From Novosphingobium sp. (GTDB taxonomy: Bacteria > Pseudomonadota > Alphaproteobacteria > Sphingomonadales > Sphingomonadaceae): a stretch of DNA of 64,000 nucleotides. Shown one piece after another: positions 11,469 through 23,438 of this stretch. A program made the position numbers and the translations under genes. The stretch's first letter is position 1; each line of letters opens with the position of its first letter. Under the pieces are notes generated by a model, which had not been told where the DNA came from, did no database searches, and worked only from the letters and a program-made list of their open reading frames with translations. The stretch lies in NCBI RefSeq assembly GCF_020852455.1, contig NZ_JADZAT010000014.1:1-64000 (forward strand), read 5' to 3'.

Positions 11469-12002
11469 ATGTCGAAGACCAAGTCAAAGATCGCCGCTAC
11501 CCTTGCCCTTGCTGCTCTGACCCTTCCGCAGGCCGCTCAGGCTGCCGCCACGACGCAGTGCATGACGCGTCCGGAACTGCACGGGATGATGGCCTATATG
11601 ATGCCGTTCGCGATCGACTCACTGGTCCAGAAATGTTCGACTCGCCTTTCGGCAAATTCATTCGTGGTTTCGCGTGGGCCCGCATTGTCGAAGGATCTGG
11701 CAACCGGTCAGGCCGCTGCCTGGCCCATGGCAAAGCGCGCATTCATGAAGTTTGGCGGCTCGGCTGACAAGGACGCCACCGCGATGATGGAAGCCATGCC
11801 CGAATCCGCGATGCGCCCGCTCCTTGAAAGCGTTGTGACCCAGGAGTTCTCGGGGATGATCAAACCGGAAAACTGCAAGGATATTGACGCAGTCCTTGGC
11901 ACACTTGCTCCGCTTCCTGCCTCCAGCTACGTCGATCTTTTGACTCAGGTCGTGATCATCGGCGCCCGCGGCGACAAGGAAATGCAGATCTGCGAGGATT
12001 GA
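11469..12002 (+). CDS. Small secreted protein of unknown function
   Basis: 177 residues with a clear Sec signal peptide (basic MSKTKSK, hydrophobic IAATLALAALTLPQ, cleavage probably after AQAA). The mature part is alanine/methionine-rich and mostly helical. It has cysteines near each end (C31, C56 and two near the C-terminus), suggesting a disulfide-stabilised periplasmic protein. No catalytic motif is visible. It lies 76 bases after ispDF and 10 bases before pncC, so it may share their transcript. Confidence 0.75.
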   Translation: MSKTKSKIAATLALAALTLPQAAQAAATTQCMTRPELHGMMAYMMPFAIDSLVQKCSTRLSANSFVVSRGPALSKDLATGQAAAWPMAKRAFMKFGGSADKDATAMMEAMPESAMRPLLESVVTQEFSGMIKPENCKDIDAVLGTLAPLPASSYVDLLTQVVIIGARGDKEMQICED

Positions 12003-12012
12003 GGACGCAGCG

Positions 12013-12510
12013 GTGAGCACCAGCCTGCTGCCTGCCGAACTGACCGAACTTGCCGCGCGGGTCATCCATGAGAACCGCGCGGCAGGACGGACGGTTGCGC
12101 TTGCTGAAAGCTGCACTGGCGGCCTGGTTAGTGCTGCACTGACCGAAATTCCTGGCTCGTCTGCCGTGCTTGACCGGTCCTTCATCACTTATTCGAATGA
12201 ATCCAAGAACGAAGCCCTGGGGGTTTCGAACGATATTATCGACACCTTTGGTGCAGTCTCGATCGCCTGTGCCTGGGCCATGGCGCAGGGCGCCCTGAAG
12301 AAGAGCCAAGCCGATGTTGCCGTGGCGGTCAGCGGAATCGCCGGGCCGGACGGCGGTACGCGGCAGAAGCCGGTTGGAACGGTGGTCTTCGCCCGGGCAC
12401 TTCGCGGCGATGAAGAACTGCTGGCGGAGGAACGCCTGTTTGAAGCGCCCGATCGTGCTAACGTCAGGCTTCAAGCCGCGCTGGTCGCGCTTGAGTTGCT
12501 GTTGCCATAG
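12013..12510 (+). CDS. pncC: Nicotinamide-nucleotide amidohydrolase PncC (CinA C-terminal family)
   Basis: PncC deamidates nicotinamide mononucleotide to nicotinate mononucleotide in NAD recycling. The 165-residue product is the stand-alone CinA C-terminal domain: catalytic Ser/Lys signature AESCTGGLVSAALTEIPGSS, FITYSNESKNEALGV, and AVSGIAGPDGGTRQKPVGTV. The CinA N-terminal MoaB-like domain is absent. Translation starts at GTG 12013. The last 40 bases overlap the convergent RatA/COQ10-type gene. Confidence 0.93.
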   Translation: MSTSLLPAELTELAARVIHENRAAGRTVALAESCTGGLVSAALTEIPGSSAVLDRSFITYSNESKNEALGVSNDIIDTFGAVSIACAWAMAQGALKKSQADVAVAVSGIAGPDGGTRQKPVGTVVFARALRGDEELLAEERLFEAPDRANVRLQAALVALELLLP

Positions 12511-12929
12511 AGGACAGCAGCACGATCTTCGAACGCGCCAACCATCTTGCGGAAAGCGCGATCGAAATATTGGCCGGCCAGCTTCTCGAACATGGCGTTG
12601 CGGAAGGTGAACTGGACCATGAAGTCCACTTCGCAGCCGCCTTCGACAGAACGGAATTGCCAGACATTGTCGAGATCGCGCATCGGGCCGTCGAGGTAGT
12701 GCACCTTGATCTCTAGCGGTCGCTGCTTGATCACCCGCGAGGTGAATTTTTCACGCAGGGCGTTGAAACCGATCAGCAGGTCCGCGATCATTTCGGTTTC
12801 CGAATTGGAGCGGATTCGGGTGCCGACCACCCAGGGCAGAAACTCGTGATAGCGCCCGACATCCGCCACCAGGTCGAACATCTGTTCGGCGCTGTACGGC
12901 AGACGGCGAGTTTCTCGAACGCCGGGCAT
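12471..12929 (-). CDS. RatA/COQ10-type polyketide cyclase (START-like) protein
   Basis: 152 residues with the COQ10/RatA signature: R-RLPYSAEQMFDLVADVGRYHEFLPWVVG at the start, then FTSRVIKQRPLEIKVHYLDGP and WQFRSVEGGCEVDFMVQFTFRN. The fold is a START-like hydrophobic pocket. Family members bind ubiquinone and support its use in respiration (COQ10), or are called ribosome association toxin RatA. In alphaproteobacteria next to lipA the COQ10-like role is the better guess. The start overlaps the lipA stop (TGATG), so it is coupled to lipA; the end overlaps pncC by 40 bases. Confidence 0.88.
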   Translation of the reverse strand: MPGVRETRRLPYSAEQMFDLVADVGRYHEFLPWVVGTRIRSNSETEMIADLLIGFNALREKFTSRVIKQRPLEIKVHYLDGPMRDLDNVWQFRSVEGGCEVDFMVQFTFRNAMFEKLAGQYFDRAFRKMVGAFEDRAAVLYGNSNSSATSAA

Positions 12930-13861
12930 CAGAGCTTCGCTGACAGCCTTGCCGTCTGGGCCTGGCGCGCTGCGCGCATTTCCTTGAAGTCATCGCCGGC
13001 GTGATAGCTTGAACGGGTCAGCGGGCTCGACGCGACCTGCAGGAAGCCCTTGGCCCGGGCAATCGCTCCATAGGCTTCGAACCCCTTGGGTTCGACGAAT
13101 TCGATCACTTTGGTGTGCTTGGGGGTCGGCTGCAGGTATTGTCCCATTGTCAGAAAATCGATGCCGGCGCTGCGCATGTCATCCATCACCTGGTGGACTT
13201 CCAGCCGTTCCTCGCCCAGCCCCAGCATGATCCCGCTCTTGGTGAAGATCAGCGGGTCGTGGTTCTTGACCTCTTCCAGCAACCGCAATGAAGCGTAGTA
13301 TCGCGCACCCGGCCGGATGGTGGGATAGAGCCGCGGAACGGTTTCAAGGTTGTGGTTGTAAACATCTGGTCCGGCGGCGACGATCGCCTCAACCGCCGCG
13401 CGCATCTTGCCGCGGAAATCAGGGGTCAGGATCTCGATCGTGGTATCCGGCGTATTGGCGCGCAGCGCCTTGATCACCTTGACGAACTGCCCTGCCCCGC
13501 CATCGGGCAGGTCATCGCGATCGACCGATGTAATGACGATGTGTTCCAGCCCCATCTTCGCTGCAGCCACCGCGACATGCTCGGGCTCGAGTGGATCGAC
13601 CGGGCGCGGCATCCCGGTCTTGACGTTGCAAAAGGCGCAGGCCCGGGTGCAGACATCACCCAGGATCATTACTGTGGCGTGCTTCTTGGTCCAGCATTCA
13701 CCGATGTTCGGGCAGGCGGCCTCCTCACACACGGTATGCAGGTTGAGATCGCGCATCAGCTTGCGCGTTTCGCCATAGCCCTTGCTGGTCGGCGCCTTGA
13801 CGCGGATCCAATCGGGCTTGCGTTGGCGTTCGGTCTGGGGAGCACTGGAGAGGTCGTTCAT
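12929..13861 (-). CDS. lipA: Lipoyl synthase LipA
   Basis: LipA inserts two sulfurs into octanoyl groups on lipoyl domains, using radical SAM chemistry. With start ATG 13861 the protein is 310 residues. The auxiliary [4Fe-4S] cluster ligands are C45, C50 and C56 ([12 protein letters not shown]), and the radical-SAM cluster ligands C71, C75, C78 (CTRACAFC). [14 protein letters not shown] and the conserved C-terminal [12 protein letters not shown] are also present. The frame is open to 13918, but the extra 19 residues do not resemble LipA. A substrate, the lipoyl domain of PdhB, is encoded at 31856-33214. Confidence 0.97.
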   Translation of the reverse strand: MNDLSSAPQTERQRKPDWIRVKAPTSKGYGETRKLMRDLNLHTVCEEAACPNIGECWTKKHATVMILGDVCTRACAFCNVKTGMPRPVDPLEPEHVAVAAAKMGLEHIVITSVDRDDLPDGGAGQFVKVIKALRANTPDTTIEILTPDFRGKMRAAVEAIVAAGPDVYNHNLETVPRLYPTIRPGARYYASLRLLEEVKNHDPLIFTKSGIMLGLGEERLEVHQVMDDMRSAGIDFLTMGQYLQPTPKHTKVIEFVEPKGFEAYGAIARAKGFLQVASSPLTRSSYHAGDDFKEMRAARQAQTARLSAKL

Positions 13862-13926
13862 GGCGCCCAGATAGGCTTTACCCGCCGGGGTTGCCAGCGG
13901 GAATTTGCACCGCCACAAGCGCGAGC

Positions 13927-14580
13927 ATGACCCAAGATTCGTCGCTCGGATTTGACCGCCTCCTGGCCGGCTATCGCCGCTTTCGTGGATCTGGCTGGGA
14001 ACCCAATCGCAAGCGCTGGGAACAGCTTCGCGACGGCCAAACTCCGGAAACGATGATTATCGCCTGTTCGGACAGTCGGGTCGATCCATCACAAATCTTC
14101 GACGTTGATCCCGGCGAGATCTTTGTCGTGCGCAATGTCGCAGCACTGGTTCCGCCTTACGAGACGTCTCCCGGCCATCACGGGGTGTCCGCCGCGCTTG
14201 AATTCGCGGTGCAGTTCCTGAATGTGAAAGAGGTACTGGTGATGGGCCACGGCCGCTGCGGTGGCTGCAAGGCCGCCCTGACCCAGGAAATGCACGGTCA
14301 GGAAATGGGCGCGGGCGGCTTCGTTGCCAACTGGATTTCAATGCTCGACGAAGTGCGCGCGCCAATCGCTCAGAGCCTTGGCATCGACGGACGCCCAGCC
14401 GAGCAGGCGATGGAGCAGGCAGCGGTCAAGGTCAGCCTGGCCAACCTCCGGACCTTTCCCTACATCCGTCAGAAAGAAGCAGCCGGCTCGCTCAGACTGC
14501 GCGGGGCCTTGTTTGCGATTTCGGATGGCGCGCTGCACGTGCTTGATGAAGCCGACGGCACTTTTTCGGCGGTCGAATAG
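13927..14580 (+). CDS. Beta-class carbonic anhydrase
   Basis: Interconverts CO2 and bicarbonate in the cytosol. From ATG 13927 the protein has 217 residues. Zinc ligands are C47, H108 and C111, in ACSDSRV and GHGRCGGC; the D49-R51 pair of the catalytic dyad is in the first motif. [14 protein letters not shown] is also typical. An open frame extends upstream to 13891, but the first 12 codons are not family-like. It diverges from lipA across 65 bases and ends at a strong hairpin. Confidence 0.95.
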   Translation: MTQDSSLGFDRLLAGYRRFRGSGWEPNRKRWEQLRDGQTPETMIIACSDSRVDPSQIFDVDPGEIFVVRNVAALVPPYETSPGHHGVSAALEFAVQFLNVKEVLVMGHGRCGGCKAALTQEMHGQEMGAGGFVANWISMLDEVRAPIAQSLGIDGRPAEQAMEQAAVKVSLANLRTFPYIRQKEAAGSLRLRGALFAISDGALHVLDEADGTFSAVE

Positions 14581-14588
14581 CCATACAG

Positions 14589-14616
14589 AAAGGGCGACGG
14601 TTACCCGTCGCCCTTT
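14589..14616. terminator. Bidirectional terminator hairpin
   Basis: A 12-base-pair perfect stem (AAAGGGCGACGG / CCGTCGCCCTTT) with a TTAC loop lies 8 bases after the carbonic anhydrase stop and 24 bases from the end of the convergent gene. A-rich and T-containing flanks suit termination in both directions. Confidence 0.8.
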
Positions 14617-14640
14617 CCCATTTTCGGTTATGCGCGCGGC

Positions 14641-16038
14641 CTATTTGCCGGCAGCCTTGCCCTTGGCATAGGCCGCCCACAGCTGTGCGATCGGCGCACG
14701 AGTGTCGGTGACCTTGTCGAAGCTGGCAATGGCATCCGCCCACTTGCCCTGATCGGCCTGGACGATACCAAGGCGCAGCTGGACGCGGTTGGCATCGACA
14801 CCCGGCTTGCCCAGCGCGAGCTTGTACATTTCCTCGGCCTTGGCGGCATCGTCATAGCTGAGGTAGGCATCGCCGGCAGCCTGAGCCGTGGCAGCGGTGG
14901 AATTGGCTGCGCGGGCATCCTTATCCATGCCCGGAAGCGAGGCCTTGTCAGCTGCGATACGGCCGCTTGCCTGCGCCTTGGCGTCAGACACGAACTGATC
15001 GGCTCCGTTGAGCTTGCCTGCCGCGAGGCCAGCATTGATGATCTTCAGGGCTTCGCCCGGCAGACGCCGCGGATCGGCCGCCTGGATGTATTCAACGTAG
15101 TCACGCTCTTCCATGAAGCTCTTGGTGCGTTCCATCAGACGCAGCAGATCGATCTGGTCCTGACCCGAATAGCCACGCAGATCGCGCACGACTGCAATCG
15201 CCAGCGACCAGTTCTCGGTCGTCGGATAGTTGGTGACCAGATTGTTCGAGAACCACGAGGCTTCATTCGCCAGCTTGGCCTTGTACGATACGGCAATGCC
15301 ATAGCGCAGCCAGTCTGAAGGGGTAGCCGCGCCAGATTTGGCAGCGGCGTCCTGCAGCACCTTGAGCCCGGCAGCCTGCTGACCATCCTTGATATAGGCA
15401 TCGGCAAGCAGGATCGCGACGTCACCCTGGGTGTAACCGCCATCGAGAGCCGCCTGCAGCGCCGGACGGGCTGCGGCATAGTCCTTCAACTCCATCGAGA
15501 GCTGGCCATAGATGGCGTTGTACTTGGGCACATCAGCTGCCGGCAGCTTGCCGCTGTCAATCTGCATCCGCACGCCCTGCCGCTGAGCCTGCTTGTCAAA
15601 ACCAAGATTGCCCAGATTCAGCAGCAGGCCGCCCGAAAGGTACTTGTCATCAGGCGTGGTCGCAGCCGCAACCGCAGTATCGACGGCTGTGCGTTCGGCG
15701 GGCAGCAGAGCGGCCAGTTCCTTGTTGCCTGCATCGATTGCCAGCTGGGCATCGGCCTTTGCCTTCTTTGTTGCAGCGTTGTTGTATGCTGCCTGGGCGG
15801 TCGTTACCTTTTGCCGAGCGGCGACAACGTCAGCGCGCTTGGCGCCTTCGTCCAAAGCCTTCTTGGCAGCAACATAGATGGGAATATACGCCTTGGACGG
15901 CGCAATCTTCATTTCCTGCGGCTTGCCCTTGTCCTTTTCCTTGTCCTTGGCCGCAGCGGGGCTGGCGGCACCGGCAGCAAGGCCCATCGCCATGACCAGG
16001 CCCAGCGCACTGCGGGCGAAAAACTTGGTACGGATCAT
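14641..16038 (-). CDS. Secreted TPR-like repeat protein, unknown function
   Basis: 465 residues from ATG 16038, which has AAGGAGA about ten bases upstream. A signal peptide is clear (MIRTKFFARSALGLVMAMGLAAGAASPAAA), followed by a lysine-rich segment (KDKEKDKGKPQE) and alanine-rich helices. Repeated pairs of helices such as YGQLSMELKDYAAARPALQAAL and AKAEEMYKLALGKPGV resemble tetratricopeptide repeats, so it probably binds other proteins in the periplasm. No enzyme motif is visible. A longer open frame to 16152 lacks signal-peptide character. It diverges from gyrA across 288 bases. Confidence 0.85.
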   Translation of the reverse strand: MIRTKFFARSALGLVMAMGLAAGAASPAAAKDKEKDKGKPQEMKIAPSKAYIPIYVAAKKALDEGAKRADVVAARQKVTTAQAAYNNAATKKAKADAQLAIDAGNKELAALLPAERTAVDTAVAAATTPDDKYLSGGLLLNLGNLGFDKQAQRQGVRMQIDSGKLPAADVPKYNAIYGQLSMELKDYAAARPALQAALDGGYTQGDVAILLADAYIKDGQQAAGLKVLQDAAAKSGAATPSDWLRYGIAVSYKAKLANEASWFSNNLVTNYPTTENWSLAIAVVRDLRGYSGQDQIDLLRLMERTKSFMEERDYVEYIQAADPRRLPGEALKIINAGLAAGKLNGADQFVSDAKAQASGRIAADKASLPGMDKDARAANSTAATAQAAGDAYLSYDDAAKAEEMYKLALGKPGVDANRVQLRLGIVQADQGKWADAIASFDKVTDTRAPIAQLWAAYAKGKAAGK

Positions 16039-16326
16039 CGACTTCGTCTCCTTCGCGAACCGCCGGAGCGGGCGGAATGCCCTTCCCGCGGCACTTATCC
16101 CTCGGTTTCGCCATAGGCGTTCTGGCGCCGGTTTGGCAACAGTCATGCGCACTAGTGCCGGGGCGCTGAACCATGATTGAATGCGGCAATGACCAATGGT
16201 TCAGAAATGCCCTTCCAGATGTGGAAAAATAGCACTTGACCGTGCCTTCAGGTGGCCTTGGCGCACCGCATCGCCTAGGGTCAGCGCAACCAAATTCCCC
16301 GCAACAGATGAAGTGATCCCAGGCGC

Positions 16327-19064
<2,738 letters not shown>

Positions 19065-19068
<4 letters not shown>

Positions 19069-19412
19069 GCGCCCTGCCCGGCCACGCCTGGAAAGTGCTG
19101 ACGGCTGAGCAGAAAGACCGGTTTCTCGCTGATGGCGTCTTCCATGGCGCGCCGGTCGATCTGGCTGATGGCTATATCCATCTTTCGGCCGAACCGCAGG
19201 TCGCGGGGACGCTCGACAAGCATTTTGCGGGTCAATCGGACCTGTGGCTGGCCCGCGTGGACTTGACGCGGCTTGGCGATCTCGTCCGCTGGGAGCGGTC
19301 GCGCGGCGATGCCCTGTTCCCCCACATCTACGCTCCGCTGCCGCTCGATGCGGTGACCGCCTTGGGGGCCTTGCAGCGTGCGGATGATGGTTCGATCGTC
19401 TATCCGACCTGA
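19065..19412 (+). CDS. DUF952 family protein
   Basis: 115 residues starting at GTG 19065, which overlaps the gyrA stop by four bases, so it is translationally coupled to gyrA. The sequence matches the small DUF952 family: FHGAPVDLADGYIHLSAEPQVAGTL, then LARVDLTRLG and FPHIYAPLPLDAV. The fold has been likened to ADP-ribosyl-binding or glutathione S-transferase-like small proteins, but no biochemical role is established. The strand and spacing suggest co-transcription with gyrA. Confidence 0.9.
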
Positions 19413-19482
19413 CGCCGGTTTGGCTTGCGCGGCCCCGCAATCAGAGTGAAGATGCGGGGAAGACTGAACAGGATTTCAGGCG

Positions 19483-20325
19483 ATGGGATTGATGGTTGAA
19501 CCTTCGGGGCAGGCCTGCGGGGCGCGCGTCACCGGGCTTGATCTCAAGGCCGGGCTGAGCACAGATCTGGTGGCTGAGCTTCGCGCGGTCTGGCTTGAAC
19601 ATCATGTCCTGGCCTTCCCGGGCCAGTTCCTCAGCGATGATGATCTTGAGCGCCTGACCCTGGCCTTCGGCGGGTTCGGCGTTGACCCGTTCTTCGCGCC
19701 GATCGCAGGCCGTCAGCACATTGCCGCGATCCGGCGCGAGGCCGATGAGCAAAGCCCGCTCTTTGCCGAAAACTGGCATGCGGACTGGTCGTTCCAGGAA
19801 TTTCCGCCCGCCGGGACCTGCCTCAATGCGGTCGATATCCCGCCGCTGGGCGGTGACACGCTGTTTGCCAACCAGCATCTGGCCTGGGAAACGCTGAGCG
19901 CAGAGCAGCAGGCGCGCTATGCCGATCTGATTGCGGTCCATTCGGCCAGGCTGCCCTATGCCCCAGACGGAACTTATGGAGTGAAGGACAAAGGGCGGTC
20001 GATGGACATCCGGCCGAGCGAAGCGGCATTGGCCGAGCAAACCCACCCGCTGGTTCCGGCACACCCTGAAACCGGGCGGCGCGGGTTCTATTCAACCTTG
20101 GGCTACATCGTCGGGATCGAAGGCATGGAGCAATCGGCTGCGATTGCCCTGCTGATGGAGCTGCAAAGCTGGCAAGGCGATTCCCGTTTTACCTACACCC
20201 ACAAGTGGGAACCCGGGATGCTGGTGATGTGGGACAACCGCTCGGTTCTGCACCGTGCAACCGGCGGCTATGAAGGCCACCGGCGCGAACTGCACCGAAC
20301 CACTATCGCGGCGTGGCGGGGTTAG
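19483..20325 (+). CDS. TauD/TfdA family Fe(II)/2-oxoglutarate dioxygenase
   Basis: 280 residues with the family's full layout. Iron ligands are H99 and D101 (WHADWSF) and H257 (SVLHRATGGY); a 2-oxoglutarate-anchoring arginine is in the RRELHR segment near residue 268. The N-terminal GARVTGLDLKAGLS and VLAFPGQFLSDDDLERL are typical. Substrates in this family range from taurine to alkyl sulfates and chlorinated herbicides; nothing nearby (no transporter or sulfonate gene) tells which applies here. The stop overlaps the convergent gene by four bases. Confidence 0.9.
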   Translation: MGLMVEPSGQACGARVTGLDLKAGLSTDLVAELRAVWLEHHVLAFPGQFLSDDDLERLTLAFGGFGVDPFFAPIAGRQHIAAIRREADEQSPLFAENWHADWSFQEFPPAGTCLNAVDIPPLGGDTLFANQHLAWETLSAEQQARYADLIAVHSARLPYAPDGTYGVKDKGRSMDIRPSEAALAEQTHPLVPAHPETGRRGFYSTLGYIVGIEGMEQSAAIALLMELQSWQGDSRFTYTHKWEPGMLVMWDNRSVLHRATGGYEGHRRELHRTTIAAWRG

Positions 20326-20852
20326 AACTCCACCGTTCCGCCGTTCTTCTTGATGCAGCTTTTCAGATGGTTGTACCCGTAATTCGGCATCATTTTGGGT
20401 GATTGCTGGATCTGGATCGGGCCATACTTCTTGCCCTCAAACTCGACCGTCACCGTGGTTCCGTCCTTGAGCGCGGAAAGCACCGGCAGGCCATTCTTCG
20501 AATCCGCCCACCAGCCCAGATACTTGTAATAGTAACCGCTGCGCAGCGAGCCCTTGTCGGTCTTGATCTTGGTTTTGCCGAAAGTCAGCTTCACCGGCCC
20601 TTGGGCCTCCTGCAGCTTGGGCGTGGCGATGCTGCTTGGCAGCTTTGACATGCCGACATTGACATTGCCGTTCTTGGCCAGGACGCTGATTTCCAGCTCT
20701 GGCTCTTCAAGATTGTCCGGGTTGGTGGGCAGGTAGATGTAGCAGACCCCGCCCCGGTCATTGGTGCCCACGGTAATCTTGAAGCTGATGGTCTCAGCCG
20801 ATGCCGATACGGCGCAGGCAAGGGGCAGTAGCCCCAGCACGAGATAACGCAT
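20322..20852 (-). CDS. Secreted protein of unknown function
   Basis: 176 residues with a signal peptide (MRYLVLGLLPLACAVSASA). The mature part is rich in strand-forming residues (LEISVLAKNGNVNVGM, VTVEFEGKKYGPIQI) and lysines, suggesting a small beta-sandwich periplasmic protein. Two cysteines, one near the mature N-terminus and one at the C-terminus, could pair. No family is recognised. It follows the Sel1-like protein gene after 21 bases on the same strand and probably shares its transcript. Confidence 0.75.
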   Translation of the reverse strand: MRYLVLGLLPLACAVSASAETISFKITVGTNDRGGVCYIYLPTNPDNLEEPELEISVLAKNGNVNVGMSKLPSSIATPKLQEAQGPVKLTFGKTKIKTDKGSLRSGYYYKYLGWWADSKNGLPVLSALKDGTTVTVEFEGKKYGPIQIQQSPKMMPNYGYNHLKSCIKKNGGTVEF

Positions 20853-20873
20853 GCCAATCTCTCCTATGGGTTT

Positions 20874-22649
20874 CTAGCAGTAGGGATTGCTGGAACGGCA
20901 GACCGAGGTTCCGCCCGAGTAGTAACTGATCGCATTGTTGAAATTGTGCTGGTCATAGATCTGCGAAACCGACGGCCCGCTGTAGGTCGGGGTCGGGTTG
21001 TAGCTGGTGCTCGGTGCGGTCCAGCTGCGTGAGAACATCGAGGCCGGGCTGTTCCAGAACTCGCGGCTTTGGCGGGCCCATTCCTCGTACTGGGCCTGGC
21101 GCCGGGCATTGGCCTGGCGGATCGGCTCGTTTTTCATCGAGGTCAGGATCGCATCGGCCTTGCGATCACCGCGGCTGGCGGCAATCGCCATGTAGTTCAT
21201 GCCCTTGTTCTGATCGACCGGCACTTCCTGGCCATACCAATAGGCCATGCCCATAAAGATCGCGGCATCGACATGCCCCACCCGGGCGGCATTCTCGAAC
21301 AGGATCAGCCCGTCCTTGCGGCGCTCGGTCCCAAACAGACCGGGGAGCCCATAGTACATCCAGCCGCCCAGCAACCAGTCGGCATCCTCGTTGCCTTCGC
21401 GCATCAGGCGAACAACCGTGGCCAGCCCGGTGTCGCGGCCACTGCCCCCTTCAACCATTGTGCGGGCCTGTTGCAATTGCTGGACCGCCGGGGCCGCCGG
21501 GTTGATCGCCGGGCGACTGGATTTGAAGGCGGGATTGGCCGCTGCCATCTTGGCCACGCGCCCGCACGAAGCCTGTTCGCCCAGTGCGCAGCCGCGCTCG
21601 AACAATGCGAATGCGACAGGTTGTTCGATTGTGACCTTGCCGTAATCCCCGGTATAGATCAGCCCCAGCAGCAGGCAGGCCCGCCCCTCACCCAGTTCGC
21701 AGCCGCGGCGGGCGAAATACATGGTTTCCTGAAATGTCGTTGTTGCCCCCGGATTGCCGAGCAGGAAAACCCGCGCCACGTAGAAGCAGGCCTGGCCATC
21801 GTTGGCCGAGCAGGAGGCTGACAGGTACTGCTCGCCGCGGTTGAAATCGGTCTTGGCGCTGGATTTGGTCAGGCGTTCACCATGGTAGGTGCACAGCCTG
21901 AGCTTGTCGCCAGACGTTTCGACACAGCCAATCCGCTCGAACTCGCTCGCCTTGGCGGAATCGGCGGCTACGCCCCAGCCGTTGCGATAGGCATCGGCCA
22001 TGCCCATGCAGCCCCACGATTTGCGGGAGCTGCAGGCCGGTTCATACAGTTTCAGGGCTTCGGCCCGCGAGGCGGCATCCTTGCGGACATAGAACAGACT
22101 GTTGGCCCGGTTGCGGCACCCGGCGTCGTCGCCACCTGCGCAGGCCTTGGCCAACAGGGCGTCTGACTGATCCGATCCGGTCGGAGCACTCGCCGCCTGG
22201 CTGACCGCCAGCGAGGCACAGGCCGGTTGATACTTGAGCTGGTTGCAGCCGCGATCGACCTGCTGCTGCGCCATTGCCGGCAGCTTGTAGCCCGGCACAC
22301 CTTCGCGCAGCATCTCTGCCGCGCGGACGCAGCCGGCACCGGAGCCTCTCTTGCAGGCCTCCATATGAAAGCCGACCGCCGCCCGCTGATCGGCGCCGAT
22401 CACGCCAAAGCCGGTTTCAAGCGCCTGGGCCAGTTTCAGGCAAGCCTCGGCCTTACCCTTCCAGCAGGCCTTTTCCCAGTCGATCATGACGCCGCGCAGC
22501 ACGATCGGATAGTTCTGGCGTCCATCCACCACATAGGTTTCGCGATAGGGATCATAGCCCGTCGGCGGTTTGTCCTTGGCCTGCGCCAGCGACGAACCCA
22601 TTACAGAAACCAGCAAAGTCAAAAGCGCAATGCGCAGCACACGGCTCAT
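20874..22649 (-). CDS. Secreted Sel1-like repeat protein
   Basis: 591 residues with a signal peptide (LRIALLTLLVSVMGSSLAQA). The body is a run of Sel1-type helix pairs, many with paired cysteines as in the HcpA-like secreted Sel1 proteins: GCMGMADAYRNGWGV, ACFYVARVFLLGN, ACLLLGLIYTGDYG, AIFMGMAYWYGQEVPVDQNKGM. The last 70 residues are Ser/Tyr/Asn-rich and of low complexity, ending in CRSSNPYC. Sel1 proteins are adaptors rather than enzymes, so the role is inferred as periplasmic or outer-surface protein binding. Upstream of, and 21 bases from, the small secreted protein gene. Confidence 0.85.
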   Translation of the reverse strand: MSRVLRIALLTLLVSVMGSSLAQAKDKPPTGYDPYRETYVVDGRQNYPIVLRGVMIDWEKACWKGKAEACLKLAQALETGFGVIGADQRAAVGFHMEACKRGSGAGCVRAAEMLREGVPGYKLPAMAQQQVDRGCNQLKYQPACASLAVSQAASAPTGSDQSDALLAKACAGGDDAGCRNRANSLFYVRKDAASRAEALKLYEPACSSRKSWGCMGMADAYRNGWGVAADSAKASEFERIGCVETSGDKLRLCTYHGERLTKSSAKTDFNRGEQYLSASCSANDGQACFYVARVFLLGNPGATTTFQETMYFARRGCELGEGRACLLLGLIYTGDYGKVTIEQPVAFALFERGCALGEQASCGRVAKMAAANPAFKSSRPAINPAAPAVQQLQQARTMVEGGSGRDTGLATVVRLMREGNEDADWLLGGWMYYGLPGLFGTERRKDGLILFENAARVGHVDAAIFMGMAYWYGQEVPVDQNKGMNYMAIAASRGDRKADAILTSMKNEPIRQANARRQAQYEEWARQSREFWNSPASMFSRSWTAPSTSYNPTPTYSGPSVSQIYDQHNFNNAISYYSGGTSVCRSSNPYC

Positions 22650-22717
22650 CGGCCTACCTCAGCAGAGGGTGCGCGTCCTGATGGGAATATTGCGAACGAA
22701 ATTCCGCTTGGCAAGCC

Positions 22718-23374
22718 CTACCCGTGGCGGCGACGCAGTTCGCCGATCACCCCGGTGCAGATCAGGAACTGTCCGAAGTAATACAGCGGCCAGATCAGTA
22801 GGTTGGGAATCGCGCTCTGCGCCAGGGGGCCAATCCGGGCAAAGATCAGCAGGTCCGAAATGGCGAACATCACCGCGCCCAGCCCTACGGTGTAGCGCGA
22901 GAAACTGCTGGTCCAGGCGGCGGCGGTCATCGCGCCAAGGCCGGTTGCGTAGAGCGCCACTCCCGGAGCCGCCGCACGGTCAGCCGGCAGCAGGAACGAG
23001 ATTGCCGGGATCAGCACCAGGAATGCCAAAGCGGCGGCTTTCTGGCTGATCTTCACCTTGCTGCGGCGGTGGCGGAGATAGAGGTGGATCGCCACCAGAT
23101 GGCCGATCAAAAAGGCTACCGCGCCCCATTCCAACTGGATCTCGATCAGCACGTCGCCCAGCGCCCCGAACGCCATCACCGCCGCGATCTGGCGAGAGTC
23201 CGCTCCGGAATGCCGCACCAGCGCATAGACTGCCAGCAGCGCCACCCCTGCCCCTTTCCAGGCCATCTGGTAGAGGCCCGGCAACTGGGTTTCACGGATG
23301 AAGTAGAAGCTGATCCCGGCCACCAGGCTGGCAAGTAGCCAGGGACGCTCTTCGATCAGGGCACGTTGGGGCAT
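22718..23374 (-). CDS. Lysoplasmalogenase (YhhN/TMEM86 family) membrane protein
   Basis: 218 residues from the ATG at 23374; the frame is open to 23425 but the added residues are not family-like. Seven or eight hydrophobic helices cover the whole chain. Conserved YhhN features include [10 protein letters not shown], an early helix with acidic residues, and [17 protein letters not shown] near the C-terminus. Family members cleave the vinyl-ether bond of lysoplasmalogens; activity here is inferred. It diverges from trmFO across 64 bases. Confidence 0.88.
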   Translation of the reverse strand: MPQRALIEERPWLLASLVAGISFYFIRETQLPGLYQMAWKGAGVALLAVYALVRHSGADSRQIAAVMAFGALGDVLIEIQLEWGAVAFLIGHLVAIHLYLRHRRSKVKISQKAAALAFLVLIPAISFLLPADRAAAPGVALYATGLGAMTAAAWTSSFSRYTVGLGAVMFAISDLLIFARIGPLAQSAIPNLLIWPLYYFGQFLICTGVIGELRRRHG

Positions 23375-23438
23375 CCGCAAAATCCTCTCGAGCGCCTGCT
23401 TGCCGTTGGAATTTGCCGCGCGCAAGGCTAGGCGACCG

